DNA of 64,000 nt from Tropicibacter naphthalenivorans (GCF_900176475.1 NZ_FWXX01000002.1:384560-448559); one strand, 5' to 3'; counted from the first letter of the stretch, positions 43,917 to 54,254 are shown. The notes: generated by a model not told the origin, from the letters alone. Numbers and translations are program-made.

Positions 43917-45425
43917 TTATTCGCGCCAGATGTCCGGGCTGAACATCACGATCACGGCCAAAAGCTCTAGTCTTCCCAAGACCATAGCCACGCAAAGCAG
44001 CAGTTTGACATCCCAGACAGCCCCTGCGAGGTTCATGGGGTCTTCGGCGGCGATCTCGATCAGGGGGCCGGTGTTGGACAGGGTTGCGATGGTCAGAATC
44101 GTCGCGTTTTCCAGATCGATCCCATAGGCGCCCAGCACCATGGTCAGCGCCGCAAGGGTCAGCGCGAACATCATAAAGGACACCCAGGCGAGGAACGCGC
44201 CTTCGCGCCGGATGCGTTTACCAACCTTACCGGCGCGGCCAACCGAGTGCGGGTGGACAAGCCGCTCGATCTCGCGTTTGCCGTTCAGGTACAGCACGTA
44301 AACCCGTAGCAGTTTGACCCCGCCCGCGGTGGTGGCCACGCCGCCGCCCACCAGCGCCAGCCCCATCAGGATGATCCCCGGCGTCGGCAGCCCGGACCAG
44401 CCCTGCGCCGCCGACCAGTCAGCGCTGACAAAGCCGGTGGTGGACAGGAACGACAGCGCCGTAAACAGCCCGCCCCACAGCGCGCGCAGGCCCGCCTGCC
44501 AGTTTTGCTCATCCCCAACGTCAAAGGCCGCCGACCAGTGGCGCAGGAACAAGGCTAGCGGCACCGACAGCGCGATGATCAGGCCCATGCGGAACTCTGG
44601 GTCGTACCAAAGGCCCCGCTCGGCCTTGGTGTCGGCGGAAAAGGTCATGCGCGACAGGGCAAAGACCATGAAGCAGAACAGGATCATCTCGCCCGCCAGC
44701 CCAGAGGACGCGTTCGGCGTGTGGCCCAGCGGCGAAATCCCAGAGGTGGACATGATCGACATGGCGTGGCTCAGCGCGATAAAAGGCCGGTCGCCCGCGA
44801 TCAGCAGCAGGATGGTCAGCGCCACGGTCAGGCCCGCATAGACCGGGAAAAGCGCCTCGAAGCTGCGGGTCAGGCGCTGGGACGGGCCGGTGTTGTCACT
44901 GCGCGAGGCACCTTGCAGGATGGTCTGGCCTGGCTCGCCGCTGGCGGTGACCTCAAAGCCCCCAAGCGCCAGCGGCGCAAGGATCGCAGAGGCCGCCACC
45001 CACATCAAAAGCCCCCCCATCCATCCCACCTGCACCCGCAGCAGGTGTTCCGCAGGCGACAGCCGCGCCGGGTCAAACAGGGTCGCGCCGGTGGTGGTCA
45101 GGGCCGAGACCATCTCGAAATAGGCGCTGACAAAGCTGGTGTTGCGCACCGCCTCTTGGAACGGCACCGCAAGGAACAGCGGCAGCGCCAAAAAGGCCGC
45201 CGCCAGCGTCACCAGCATCCGCAAGGGGCTGCGGTTGTGGTCGCGGTTGGACAGGGCCACCGCCACCAGCGTCGTCAGGATCAGGCCGATCAGCGCGCCG
45301 TAAAAGAACGTGCGCGCATCGTGGTGATCCCCGATCGAGCGCGCGTAGATCGCCGGAAAGACCAACGACACCGACGCGATCCCCATGAGCATCAGGAAAA
45401 GGGGCAGCTCCGCCAGACGTTTCAT
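43917..45425 (-). CDS. trkH: TrkH-type potassium uptake membrane subunit
   Basis: A 502-residue inner-membrane protein with the four M1-P-M2 repeats of the Trk/Ktr family. The selectivity loops read SALTTTGAT, SIMSTSGIS, SFLSTTGFV and ATLSNTGPL, each with the central Gly. GGGVATTAGGVKLLR near residue 370 is also typical. It imports K+ under control of TrkA, whose stop codon overlaps its start by one base. The length of about 500 fits TrkH (483 in E. coli). Confidence 0.95.
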   Translation of the reverse strand: MKRLAELPLFLMLMGIASVSLVFPAIYARSIGDHHDARTFFYGALIGLILTTLVAVALSNRDHNRSPLRMLVTLAAAFLALPLFLAVPFQEAVRNTSFVSAYFEMVSALTTTGATLFDPARLSPAEHLLRVQVGWMGGLLMWVAASAILAPLALGGFEVTASGEPGQTILQGASRSDNTGPSQRLTRSFEALFPVYAGLTVALTILLLIAGDRPFIALSHAMSIMSTSGISPLGHTPNASSGLAGEMILFCFMVFALSRMTFSADTKAERGLWYDPEFRMGLIIALSVPLALFLRHWSAAFDVGDEQNWQAGLRALWGGLFTALSFLSTTGFVSADWSAAQGWSGLPTPGIILMGLALVGGGVATTAGGVKLLRVYVLYLNGKREIERLVHPHSVGRAGKVGKRIRREGAFLAWVSFMMFALTLAALTMVLGAYGIDLENATILTIATLSNTGPLIEIAAEDPMNLAGAVWDVKLLLCVAMVLGRLELLAVIVMFSPDIWRE

Positions 45426-46801
45426 CAGAAAAAGTCGATCGAGACCTGCAAGAGCCGCTCTACTTCGGCCACGTCCCCGGACAGGCTGAAGATCACGATC
45501 AGGTCCCCTTCTTCGATGCGCAGCTCGCCGGTGGGTTTGACGACCTTGTCGCCCTTGCGCACCGCGCCGACCAAGACGCCTTCGGGAAAGTCGATGTCGC
45601 GGATGCGGCTGCCGGCGATGGGCGAGGTGCTGAGCACTTCGGCCTCGATCACCTCGGCCTCGGCGTCACCGATGGAATAGACCGCGCGCACCCGGCCATG
45701 GCGGATGTGGCGCAGGATCGAAGACACGGTGGTGGCGCGCGGGTTGATATAGGCGTCGATGCCGAGCGGATCCATCAAGGGTACCAGCGTCGGGTCGTTG
45801 ATCAGCGCGATCACCATGGGGCAACCGGCGGCCTTGGCGCGCACGGCGGCCAGCATATTGGCCTTGTCGTCGTCGGTGACAAACAGCGCCGCATCGGCGC
45901 GCTCGACCCCCGCCTCGGACAGCAAGGCCTGATCCAAGCCATCGCCGTGCAGCACAATCGTGCGCTCCAGCGCTTCGGCGGCGTGTTCGGCGCGCTTGCG
46001 GTTGCGTTCGATCACCTTGGCGCGGACCCGTTCCGCGCGGGTCTCCAGCGTGCGCGCCACCGACAGGCCGACGTTGCCGCCGCCCATGATGACCACGCGT
46101 TCCTGTTTGTGCAGCGTCTTGCCAAAGATCTCCATGGTGCGGCGGATGTCTTCGCGGTGCACCATCACATAACAACTGTCGCCCGCGAACAGCTGGTCAC
46201 GGGACTCGGGCGCAAACAGCGTGCCTTCGCGCCGCACGCCAACAACCACCGAGCGCAGGGTGGAAAACAGGTCCGTCAGCTGGCGCAGGGGCGTGTTGAT
46301 GATCGGACAGTCCTCGTCGATGGACAGGCCCAGCAAATGCGCATCACCATCAAGGAAGTTTTCCGTGTCAAAGGCCGCAGGCGCCGCCAGCCGCTGCAAC
46401 GCCGCCTCTGCCACCTCGCGTTCGGGGCTGATCACCACGTCGATGGGCAGATGGTCGCGCCGGTACAAATCCGAGTAAATCGCCGTCAAATAAGACTGCG
46501 CCCGCAGGCGCGCGATCTTGCGCGGGACAGAGAACACCGAATGCGCCACCTGGCAGGTGACCATGTTGACCTCGTCCGAATGGGTCGCGGCGATGATCAT
46601 GTCGGCGTCGCGCGCGCCCGCCTTGTCCAGCACATCAGGATAAGAGGCAAAGCCCGAAATCCCCTGCACATCCAGCGTATCGGTGGCCCGGCGCACCAGA
46701 TCGGGGTTGCTGTCCACCACCGTCACGTCGTTGCGTTCCCCCGACAGATGGCGCGCGATTTGCCAACCGACCTGACCTGCACCGCATATGATGACCTTCA
46801 T
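45425..46801 (-). CDS. trkA: Trk potassium uptake regulator TrkA
   Basis: A 458-residue cytosolic regulator with two RCK modules. The first Rossmann motif is VIICGAGQVGWQIARHLSG (residues 3-21), the second VVIMGGGNVGLSVARTLE near 230-247; each is followed by a C-terminal ligand domain. It binds NAD(H)/ATP and gates TrkH. ATG 46801 gives the canonical MKVIICGAGQVG; an upstream in-frame codon at 46912 adds 37 unconserved residues. It lies between ntrX and trkH, as in Rhodobacter and Azospirillum nitrogen operons. Confidence 0.96.
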   Translation of the reverse strand: MKVIICGAGQVGWQIARHLSGERNDVTVVDSNPDLVRRATDTLDVQGISGFASYPDVLDKAGARDADMIIAATHSDEVNMVTCQVAHSVFSVPRKIARLRAQSYLTAIYSDLYRRDHLPIDVVISPEREVAEAALQRLAAPAAFDTENFLDGDAHLLGLSIDEDCPIINTPLRQLTDLFSTLRSVVVGVRREGTLFAPESRDQLFAGDSCYVMVHREDIRRTMEIFGKTLHKQERVVIMGGGNVGLSVARTLETRAERVRAKVIERNRKRAEHAAEALERTIVLHGDGLDQALLSEAGVERADAALFVTDDDKANMLAAVRAKAAGCPMVIALINDPTLVPLMDPLGIDAYINPRATTVSSILRHIRHGRVRAVYSIGDAEAEVIEAEVLSTSPIAGSRIRDIDFPEGVLVGAVRKGDKVVKPTGELRIEEGDLIVIFSLSGDVAEVERLLQVSIDFF

Positions 46802-46995
46802 GGCCCGTCCTTTTATCTTGCTGTCCTTGGCATGGCACGGCGGCGCAGTCCGGTCAACGCCCGCCACGCCGCACCCCCGCTGCGCAGGGGCCAAAATGCA
46901 GACAACGCCCAATGTGGGGCGTCGCCTATGGTCTTGCTGTATAAAAGCGCGCGGAAGCGCTCCTTTGGATCAGGCTTCCCCCCGCGCGATGCGGA

Positions 46996-48411
46996 TCAGG
47001 AGGCTTGCTCGATCTCGTCCTCGACGCGGGCCACCCGTGCGCCGGACTTTTGGCTGGTCACCACGCCGAGCGATTTGAGCTTGCGGTGCAAGGCCGAACG
47101 TTCCATCCCCACAAAGGACGCGGTGCGCGAGATATTCCCGCCAAAGCGGTTGATCTGCGTCAGCAGGTACTCGCGCTCAAACGCCTCACGCGCCTCGCGC
47201 AGCGGCAGCGTCGCCAGCGTGCCCGACAGCACCACGCGCCCTTCGGCATCCTCGCCGGGTGCCGCATCACTGGGCAGCTCGCGCGCCTCGATCGGCCCGG
47301 TGCCATCCCCAAGGATCAACACCCGTTCGATCAGGTTCTTGAGCTGGCGCACGTTGCCGGGCCAGGTCATCGTCTGCATCAAGGCCACCGCATCCTCGGA
47401 CAGCTCGCGCAGGGGCAGCCCCTGCGTGGCGTTGCAGGCCTCGATAAAGTGCTGCGCCAGAACCGGAATATCCTCGCGCCGTTCGGCCAGCGACGGCACC
47501 GCGATCGGCACCACGTTCAGGCGGTGATACAGTTCCTCGCGAAAGCGCCCCTCGGCGATTTCCACCTGCAAGTCGCGGTTCGTCGAAGAGATCACCCGCA
47601 GGTCCACCCGCACCTTGTCGTTGCCGCCCACGCGGGTGAATTGCTGGTCCACCAGCACCCGCAGGATCTTGGACTGGGTGCCGTGGGGCATGTCCGCGAC
47701 CTCGTCGAAATAGACCACGCCGCCGTGCGCCTGTTCCAGCAGGCCGGGTTCCACCCCGCGCTGCGCGCTTTCCTTGCCAAACAGCATCGTCTCCATCATG
47801 TCGGGCTCGACCCCGGCGCAGTTGACGGTGACAAAGGGCGCATTCGCCCGCCCCGAGCGGCCATGGATATACCGCGCCGCCACCTCTTTGCCCGCCCCCG
47901 CAGGGCCGGTCAGCATCACGCGGCCGTTGGACTTGGTCACCTTGTCCAGCTGCGAAACCAGCGTGCGATAGGCGGCGCTGTCACCGATCATCTCGGCCGC
48001 CTTGACCTCTCCGCGCTTGAGCTGGTTGTTCTCGCGGCGCAACAAGGATGTCTCCATGGCGCGGCGGATCACCACCAGAAGCTGGTCGATGTTGAACGGC
48101 TTTTCGATGAAATCATAGGCGCCTTGCTTGATCGCCGCGACCGCAATCTCGATGTTGCCATGGCCGGAAATGATCACCACCGGGATGTCGGGGTTGTCAC
48201 GCTTGACCGCCTTGAGGATGTCGATCCCGTCCATCTTGCTGTCCTTGAGCCAGATATCAAGGATCAGCAGCGCGGGCGGCTCGGCGTTGATCTCGGCCAT
48301 GGCCTCGCTCGAGTTGCCAGCAAGGCGCGTGGTAAAGCCTTCGTCTTCGAGGATGTCGCCGATCAGCTCGCGAATATCCCGTTCGTCGTCAACAATAAGA
48401 ATGTCGCTCAT
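46996..48411 (-). CDS. ntrX: nitrogen-responsive regulator NtrX
   Basis: A 471-residue response regulator. The receiver domain has phosphorylation site D52 (LLILDIWLKDS) and K in EKPFN. The AAA+ domain has Walker A TGPAGAGKE near 168-176 and Walker B GGVVYFDEVAD. The Fis-like helix-turn-helix is at the C-terminus (GGNISRTASFVGMERSALHR). The sigma-54 contact loop is absent: E-x-x-L-F-G is followed by KESAQRGVEPGLLEQAHGG rather than GAFTGA. Partner of NtrY; in alphaproteobacteria it controls nitrogen, redox and envelope functions. Confidence 0.96.
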   Translation of the reverse strand: MSDILIVDDERDIRELIGDILEDEGFTTRLAGNSSEAMAEINAEPPALLILDIWLKDSKMDGIDILKAVKRDNPDIPVVIISGHGNIEIAVAAIKQGAYDFIEKPFNIDQLLVVIRRAMETSLLRRENNQLKRGEVKAAEMIGDSAAYRTLVSQLDKVTKSNGRVMLTGPAGAGKEVAARYIHGRSGRANAPFVTVNCAGVEPDMMETMLFGKESAQRGVEPGLLEQAHGGVVYFDEVADMPHGTQSKILRVLVDQQFTRVGGNDKVRVDLRVISSTNRDLQVEIAEGRFREELYHRLNVVPIAVPSLAERREDIPVLAQHFIEACNATQGLPLRELSEDAVALMQTMTWPGNVRQLKNLIERVLILGDGTGPIEARELPSDAAPGEDAEGRVVLSGTLATLPLREAREAFEREYLLTQINRFGGNISRTASFVGMERSALHRKLKSLGVVTSQKSGARVARVEDEIEQAS

Positions 48412-48433
48412 TCTGGGCCCCTACTCTTTCTTT

Positions 48434-50803
48434 TCAAACTTGTTCCAGCGCCTGTACGCCGGGGTCACTGACTGCAATGTCCAAGGGCAACCGCAAGACC
48501 GCCATGGCCCCTTGGTGCGCCCCTTCGGCAAAGGCGGGTGCGTCGTCCAGCACCAGCGTTCCGCCGTGTTCTTCGATGATCTTTTTGACGATGGGCAGGC
48601 CAAGGCCGGTGCCCTCGTCGCGCGTCGTCACATAGGGTTCGAACAGCCGCGCGCGGTCCTCTGGCAGGCCGACGCCGTTGTCCATGATGCGGATTTCGCC
48701 CTTGTCGCCGTCTACCGTGGCGGTGATGCGGATCTGGGGCGTGTAGCCGTCCGGCGCGCCGTTTTCGCGCAAGGTGACCGTCGCCTCACCGGCGTTCTTG
48801 ATCAGGTTGGTCAGCGCCTGCCCGATCATCGCCGCATCCAGTTCCGCGGGCATCTTGCCGCTGGGAATCTCGGTGGTGAAGCGCACGTCCGGCTGCCCCG
48901 CCTCTTGCAACAGCACCGCCCCGCGCAACAGATCGCCAAGGTCTTCGCTGCGGCGGTCGGGTTCGGGCATCCGCGCGAATTTGCTGAACTCGTCGACGAT
49001 GCGGCGCAGCCCTTCGGTCTGGCGGACGATGACTTCGGTCATATCCTCCAGCTTGGCGGCGTCGTCCTCGTCCAGCTGGCGGCCAAACTTGCGCTTGATG
49101 CGCTCGGCGGACAGGCGGATCGGCGTCAGCGGGTTCTTGATCTCATGGGCGATGCGGCGGGCCACGTCGCCCCAAGCGGCCATCCGCTGGGCGCTGACAA
49201 GGTCGGTCACATCGTCAAAGGCCACCACGAAACCTTCGAGGGAGCCATCGTCGCGGCGGCGCGTCGACAGGCGCACCAGCAGGTTTTCCAGACGGCCCTC
49301 GCGGCTGACCTTGACCTCGTCCTGCGCGGTTTCCATCGACTGGTCGCGCAGGCGGTCGAACAGCGGGCCGAACTCTGGCACCGCCACGGGCAAAGGGATC
49401 GCCTTGTGGGTCTCGTGCCAGCCCAGCAGGCGCTCGGCGGAGCGGTTCACAAAGGTCACTTTGCCTTCGGCATCAAGGCCCACCACCCCCGAGGTCACGG
49501 ACGACAGCACCGAGTCGAACAGGCGCTGGCGGCGCTCGATCTGGCGGGTGTTTTCCAGCAGCGTGTCGCGCTGGCCCTTCAGCTGGCGGGTCATCTGGTT
49601 AAAGTACCGCCCCAGCATGGAAATCTCGTCGTCGCCCTCTTCCTCAAGGACCTGCACGTTCAGGTCCCCTGCCCCGACACGCTGCGCGGCCCCCGCGAGG
49701 CGGCCCACCGGGCGGCTGAGCTTTTCCGCGAACCAAAGCCCGGCCCAGGTGGCGGCGAGGATCAGCAGCAGGGCAAAGCCAAGATACAGCACTGCAAAGT
49801 CGAACAGCCGCCGCCCGCGCTCGGATTCCTGTTGTTGGTAAAAGCGCGCGGTTTCCTGCGTCTCGTCCAGCAAGTGCAGGATCGCCCCGTCCACATCGCG
49901 CGTCACATAAAGGTAGCGGTCGGGAAAGGCCCGCAGCCGCACCAGCGCGCGCAGCTCGTTGATGTCCCAATCGGGGATAATCGCAAGGCCGTTGTCGGCG
50001 GCCTCGGCAAAGCTGTCCGCGCTCGGTTTTTCGAAATCGAACAGGTAGGACCGCTCGCCGCGCGCACGGATTTCGCCAGCGCTGTCAACCACATAGGCCT
50101 CGGACAAGCCACGCTGGATCTGCGATTGCCCCTGCCCGAGGATCTGCCGCAGATCGCCGTCATCCATGCCGGCATTGGCGCGGCGGCTGGCGTCAAGAAA
50201 GCTGGCCAACGCCGAGGCGTCCGCCTGCATGGCCACGCGCTGTTCGGCCTCATAGGCTTCGGCAGCCGCCAAAGACGCGCCCACCACGTTCTGCACCCGG
50301 CTCGAAAACCACGTCTCAAGGCCGATGTTGATGGTTAACACGGCAAAGACCGCCACCGTCACCGTGGGCAGCAGCGCCATCAGCGCAAAGGCCCCGGTCA
50401 GCCGCAGGTGCAGGCGTGATCCCGCCGATTGCTTGCGCCGTTCGGTGACCATGCGGGCGACGCGGCCCAGCACCATGGTCGCCAGCGCGAGCACATAGAT
50501 AAAGTCCGCCAGCAGGACCAAGCGCAGGCTGAGCGCAGTTGCGCCTTGCCCGAACGGCCCAAGGACCAGAAACGTCGCCAAGGCCAGCAACGGCCCCAGC
50601 AAAACCAAGCCCAGCGTGATCGCGTTCTGCACGCGTCGCTGGCGTCTGAGCCGTGTCAGACGCGCCCACGTTGTGGACCCAGACAATGAGCGTGCCCGCG
50701 TTGCCACAGCCTGCCCCCAAATTGATGCGCTGAACCTTGGGGTCCAAGGCCAGCAACCGCCATATATTGTGGCCTTCTCATCACGCCAGGGCGAAGGGGC
50801 CAC
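48434..50803 (-). CDS. ntrY: sensor histidine kinase NtrY
   Basis: A membrane kinase of up to 789 residues. Three N-terminal helices (ITLGLVLLGPLLALATFLVL; LRLVLLADFIYVLALATMVL; FALMALLPTVTVAVFAVLTI), a periplasmic sensor region, a fourth helix (FALLLILAATWAGLWF), a HAMP domain, a PAS domain (RQRLFDSVLSSVTSGVVGLD), phospho-acceptor His in [14 protein letters not shown], then N- and G-box ATPase motifs (NLIKNAGEA; DNGVGLP; GTGLGLPI). The GTG at 50803 is the longest start; the first 50 residues are poorly constrained, and a start nearer RRQRRVQNAIT is possible. It precedes ntrX. Confidence 0.95.
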   Translation of the reverse strand: MAPSPWRDEKATIYGGCWPWTPRFSASIWGQAVATRARSLSGSTTWARLTRLRRQRRVQNAITLGLVLLGPLLALATFLVLGPFGQGATALSLRLVLLADFIYVLALATMVLGRVARMVTERRKQSAGSRLHLRLTGAFALMALLPTVTVAVFAVLTINIGLETWFSSRVQNVVGASLAAAEAYEAEQRVAMQADASALASFLDASRRANAGMDDGDLRQILGQGQSQIQRGLSEAYVVDSAGEIRARGERSYLFDFEKPSADSFAEAADNGLAIIPDWDINELRALVRLRAFPDRYLYVTRDVDGAILHLLDETQETARFYQQQESERGRRLFDFAVLYLGFALLLILAATWAGLWFAEKLSRPVGRLAGAAQRVGAGDLNVQVLEEEGDDEISMLGRYFNQMTRQLKGQRDTLLENTRQIERRQRLFDSVLSSVTSGVVGLDAEGKVTFVNRSAERLLGWHETHKAIPLPVAVPEFGPLFDRLRDQSMETAQDEVKVSREGRLENLLVRLSTRRRDDGSLEGFVVAFDDVTDLVSAQRMAAWGDVARRIAHEIKNPLTPIRLSAERIKRKFGRQLDEDDAAKLEDMTEVIVRQTEGLRRIVDEFSKFARMPEPDRRSEDLGDLLRGAVLLQEAGQPDVRFTTEIPSGKMPAELDAAMIGQALTNLIKNAGEATVTLRENGAPDGYTPQIRITATVDGDKGEIRIMDNGVGLPEDRARLFEPYVTTRDEGTGLGLPIVKKIIEEHGGTLVLDDAPAFAEGAHQGAMAVLRLPLDIAVSDPGVQALEQV

Positions 50804-50818
50804 AGTTATGTGGTCTTT

Positions 50819-52189
50819 TTACATCAATTTGCGGCGCCGTGTCACGCGAATATCGAGATCGGTGATTTTCTTTCGCAGCGTATTTCGGTTGATGCCCAGA
50901 AGGTCGGCGCATTTCGCCTGATTCCCGCCTGTGGCCTCTAGGGCCAGTTCGATCAGCGGGCCTTCGACCTCGCGGACGATGCGGCCATACAGCCCCGGCG
51001 GCGGCAACATCGCGCCGTGCAGGTCAAAGTAGCGCCGCAGGTGGCGCGCCACGCTGTCGCCCAGCTTGTCACTGTCGCCGCCACGCAGCACCGCGCCGGT
51101 TTCGGGCTGGTTGCCAAGGACGGCTTCGACCTCGGCGCGGGTGATTTCATCGGTGCGGCTGGTCAGAGACAGGCGGCGCACGGCGTTTTCCAGCTGGCGC
51201 ACATTGCCCGGCCACGAGTAGACGCGGAAAAGGTCCGCCGCCCCTTCGGACAGCCAGCGCTTGGGCGCGCCTTCGCGTTCCCCGCGCAAGAAGAAGTGGT
51301 CGGTCAGCAGCGGAATATCCTCGACCCGCTCGCGCAAGCTGGGGACCGCGATGGCTGCCCCGTCGAGACGATAGAACAGGTCCTGACGCACCTTGCCGCC
51401 GTCGATCAGGCTTTGCGGATCGTATTGCGACGACGCAAGGAAGCGCGGCGTGTGATCGCCCGGCACGTCCATCATGCGCACGATGCGGCCCTGCACCTCG
51501 TCGCTGACATCGGCGATCTCGTCGATCAACAGCGTGCCGCCCTTGACCCGCGCCAGCACCCGCGCAGGCCCATCGAGGTCTTGCAGATCGGCCGCCGTGA
51601 CGGTGACAAAGGGCAAGGACCGCCGGTCGGAAAAGTCGTGCAACGCCTTGGCAATCAAGGATTTCCCCGTCCCGCTTTCGCCCGTGATCAAGACCGGCAG
51701 GTCGGTGTTCATCACCCGCGCCACCAGACGGTACAGCGCCTGCATCGCCGGGGTTTTCCCCACCAAAGGCAGCTCATCGGGGGCATCGGCGCCCACCACC
51801 GGCTCTTCGCGCTTGGGCGCGCGCTTGCGGTTGTCGAGCGCCTTGGCCGTGCGTTTCATCAGGTCGGGCAGGTCAAAGGGCTTGGGCAAATAATCATAAG
51901 CCTCGGCCTCGGCGGCCTGAATGGCGGTCATGATGGTGTTCTGCGCCGAAATCACGATCACCGGCAGGTCGGGCCGATCCTCGTTGATCTTGGGCAGCAT
52001 TTCCAGACCATTGCCGTCGGGCATCATGACGTCGGAGATCACCACGTCGCCTTTGCCCTCGCCGACCCAACGCATCAGCGTCGTCAGCGAAGAGGTCGCG
52101 TGCACCTTACAGCCTGCGCGGGTCAGGGCTTGGGTCAAAACCGTGCGAATCGTGCGGTCGTCATCCGCGACAAGTACTGTACCATCCAT
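50819..52189 (-). CDS. ntrC: nitrogen regulator NtrC, Rhodobacter type without GAFTGA
   Basis: A 456-residue response regulator. Phosphorylation site D53 is in [13 protein letters not shown]. The AAA+ domain has Walker [10 protein letters not shown] and Walker [11 protein letters not shown]. The segment that should hold ESELFGHEKGAFTGA is shortened to [20 protein letters not shown], so it cannot contact sigma-54 in the usual way. The Fis helix-turn-helix is [21 protein letters not shown]. capsulatus NtrC is known to lack this motif and to activate sigma-70 polymerase. ATG 52189 overlaps the ntrB stop, with AGGAG upstream. Confidence 0.97.
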   Translation of the reverse strand: MDGTVLVADDDRTIRTVLTQALTRAGCKVHATSSLTTLMRWVGEGKGDVVISDVMMPDGNGLEMLPKINEDRPDLPVIVISAQNTIMTAIQAAEAEAYDYLPKPFDLPDLMKRTAKALDNRKRAPKREEPVVGADAPDELPLVGKTPAMQALYRLVARVMNTDLPVLITGESGTGKSLIAKALHDFSDRRSLPFVTVTAADLQDLDGPARVLARVKGGTLLIDEIADVSDEVQGRIVRMMDVPGDHTPRFLASSQYDPQSLIDGGKVRQDLFYRLDGAAIAVPSLRERVEDIPLLTDHFFLRGEREGAPKRWLSEGAADLFRVYSWPGNVRQLENAVRRLSLTSRTDEITRAEVEAVLGNQPETGAVLRGGDSDKLGDSVARHLRRYFDLHGAMLPPPGLYGRIVREVEGPLIELALEATGGNQAKCADLLGINRNTLRKKITDLDIRVTRRRKLM

Positions 52190-53274
52190 CACTCAGTCTC
52201 CTTGCTCTGTCCCGTTGCGCGGGGCAGTGAAATGCGAAACACGGTGCGGCCGGGGACCGAGTCCACCGAAATCCACCCGTCGTGGTCGGAAATGATCTTG
52301 CTGACCAAGGCCAGCCCCAGCCCCGTGCCGTTTTCCTTGCCGGACACGAAGGGATCAAAGATGTCGCCCTTGATGTCGGGCGGCAGGCCGGGACCATCGT
52401 CGATGATCTCGATCTGCAAGGGCAGCGTGTGCCCAGAGCCATCCGCCCGGCGCAGGCGGAAGCTGTGTTCGTAAAAGGTGTGCAGGCGGACGGTGCCGCC
52501 GGCGATCGGGTCCGCCGCCTCGGAAGCGTTTTTCACAAGGTTCAGGATCACTTGCAGCAGCTGGTCCGGATCGCCCATCGCCATGGGCAACGAGGGGTCG
52601 TAATCCTCGATGATTTTCATATGCGCGCCGAACCCCAGCGCCGCCGAGCGCCGCGCGCGGTCGAGCACGTCGTGGATATTGACCTCGCGCCGTTCGGGGG
52701 GCGAGAGGTTGCCGAATTGCTCGACCTGTTCGAGCAGCTTCACGATGCGGCGGGTTTCGGCGACGATCAGATCGGTCAGTTCCTGATCCTCTTTGGGCAG
52801 GCCCATGCTGACAAGCTGCGCCGCCCCGGTGATCCCGGCCAGCGGGTTCTTGATTTCATGGGCCAGCATCTCCGCCATGCCGATGGCCGACTTGGCCGCC
52901 GATTTGACAGAGTGGCTTTGCGTCATCCGCCCGGCCAGCTCGCGCGGGGAAATCAGCATCACCATCCAGCCCGGCTTGCCCTGAAGCGGCGCGATTTGCA
53001 GGTTGCACACCAGCGGCGCGCGGCTGCCGGTGCCCACGTCCACGTCATTGACGAACAGCGGCGTGCCGTGTTCGCGCGCGCGCATCAGGCTTTCCTCCAG
53101 CGGCGCGTCCACCGCGATGCGGTCCCAGATGGGCTGACCCGTCAGCCACTTGGCCGAGTTGTTCAAAAAGCCTTCGCCCGCCGGGTTCACATCCCCAATA
53201 CATTCGTTTTCGTCGATCAAAATTGCCGGGACCGGCAAAGAGGACCAGATTTGCATTTCCGTCGTTTCCGTCAT
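52189..53274 (-). CDS. ntrB: nitrogen sensor kinase NtrB
   Basis: A 361-residue soluble kinase without membrane helices. A PAS domain ([20 protein letters not shown], from residue 11) is followed by phospho-acceptor H139 in [13 protein letters not shown] and the ATPase boxes [21 protein letters not shown] and [12 protein letters not shown]. It phosphorylates NtrC when nitrogen is scarce, and PII protein switches it to a phosphatase. The start [10 protein letters not shown] at 53274 overlaps the dusB stop by four bases; the frame extends upstream without conservation. Confidence 0.97.
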   Translation of the reverse strand: MTETTEMQIWSSLPVPAILIDENECIGDVNPAGEGFLNNSAKWLTGQPIWDRIAVDAPLEESLMRAREHGTPLFVNDVDVGTGSRAPLVCNLQIAPLQGKPGWMVMLISPRELAGRMTQSHSVKSAAKSAIGMAEMLAHEIKNPLAGITGAAQLVSMGLPKEDQELTDLIVAETRRIVKLLEQVEQFGNLSPPERREVNIHDVLDRARRSAALGFGAHMKIIEDYDPSLPMAMGDPDQLLQVILNLVKNASEAADPIAGGTVRLHTFYEHSFRLRRADGSGHTLPLQIEIIDDGPGLPPDIKGDIFDPFVSGKENGTGLGLALVSKIISDHDGWISVDSVPGRTVFRISLPRATGQSKETE

Positions 53275-54254
53275 GCCGCCTCCGTCGGGGCCGTCGCCAG
53301 CGCCTCGGGCAACAGGCGCAAGACCTGCGCGGGCGTTTTCTCTGTTAAGATCTGTTGGCGCAGGGGCGCGGCGGTTTCGGCGCGGTCCATGTACCAACCC
53401 AAGTGTTTGCGCGCGACGCGGTTGCCCAAAGTCGCGCCATAGAAGTCCAACATCGCCTCGTAGTGGGCGCAGACCATGTCGGCCAGGGCGCTGCCCGTGG
53501 GGATGTCAGGCGCGGGCGTGCCGTAAAGCTCGGCTGCAATCTCGGCCAGCACCCAAGGCGCCCCTTGCGCCCCGCGCCCAACCATGACGCCATCGGCGCC
53601 GGACAGGTCCAGCGCTTGGCGGGCGGTCGCAGCGTCAATGATGTCGCCATTGGCCACCACCGGCACATTGACCGCCTGTTTGACCTCGGCAATGGCGGCC
53701 CAGTCGGCGTGCCCTTTATAGAACTGACAGCGGGTGCGGCCATGGATCACCACCATTCGGACCCCGGCCCCTTCGGCACGCTTGGCCAGATCGGCGGCGT
53801 TGCGCGCGCTGTCATCCCAGCCCAGCCGCGTCTTGAGCGTCACCGGAACGTCAACCGCGTTCACCACCGCCTCGATCAGGCGCAGCGCGTGGTCGGGCAC
53901 CTGCATGAGGGCCGAGCCAGACCAGCCGCCCGTCACCTTTTTCGCCGGGCAGCCCATGTTGATGTCCACCACCTTGGCGCCCATGTCCACAACCTGGCGG
54001 GCGGCTTCGGCCATGGGTTCGGGCTCTCGTCCGGCGATCTGGACGCTGGTGTTTTCGATCTGCGCGCCCAGTTCGGCCTTTTCGCGGGTGCCGGGGCGCG
54101 CGGTCAGGAACTCGCCAGACGCGATCATTTCGGACACCACGAGGCCCGCGCCAAAGCGCGACACCAGATTGCGAAACGGCAAATCGGTGATTCCCGCCAG
54201 TGGGGCCAGCAGCACGGGGGGCGTTATTTCCTTGGGTCCGAGGGGCAGCGGCAA
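53271..54254 (-). CDS. dusB: tRNA-dihydrouridine synthase (NifR3 family)
   Basis: A 327-residue flavoenzyme reducing uridine to dihydrouridine in tRNA D-loops. APLAGITDLPFRNLVSRFGA (about 18-37) is the FMN-barrel start; INMGCPAKKVTGGWSGSALM near 99-118 is the Dus signature with the catalytic Cys-containing motif nearby; VVIHGRTRCQFYKG and VPVVANGDI follow. It is first in the leftward operon ahead of ntrBC, exactly where nifR3 lies in Rhodobacter and where dusB precedes fis in E. coli. It is divergent from ispDF. Confidence 0.96.
   Translation of the reverse strand: MPLPLGPKEITPPVLLAPLAGITDLPFRNLVSRFGAGLVVSEMIASGEFLTARPGTREKAELGAQIENTSVQIAGREPEPMAEAARQVVDMGAKVVDINMGCPAKKVTGGWSGSALMQVPDHALRLIEAVVNAVDVPVTLKTRLGWDDSARNAADLAKRAEGAGVRMVVIHGRTRCQFYKGHADWAAIAEVKQAVNVPVVANGDIIDAATARQALDLSGADGVMVGRGAQGAPWVLAEIAAELYGTPAPDIPTGSALADMVCAHYEAMLDFYGATLGNRVARKHLGWYMDRAETAAPLRQQILTEKTPAQVLRLLPEALATAPTEAA

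Noticed and set aside
46886-46925. Hairpin ACGCCC/GGGCGT between ntrX and trkA
   Set aside because: Short stem without a T-run; a terminator inside the operon is not supported.
48128-50338. Rightward open frame of 736 residues opposite ntrX/ntrY
   Set aside because: Antisense shadow of two well-identified regulators.
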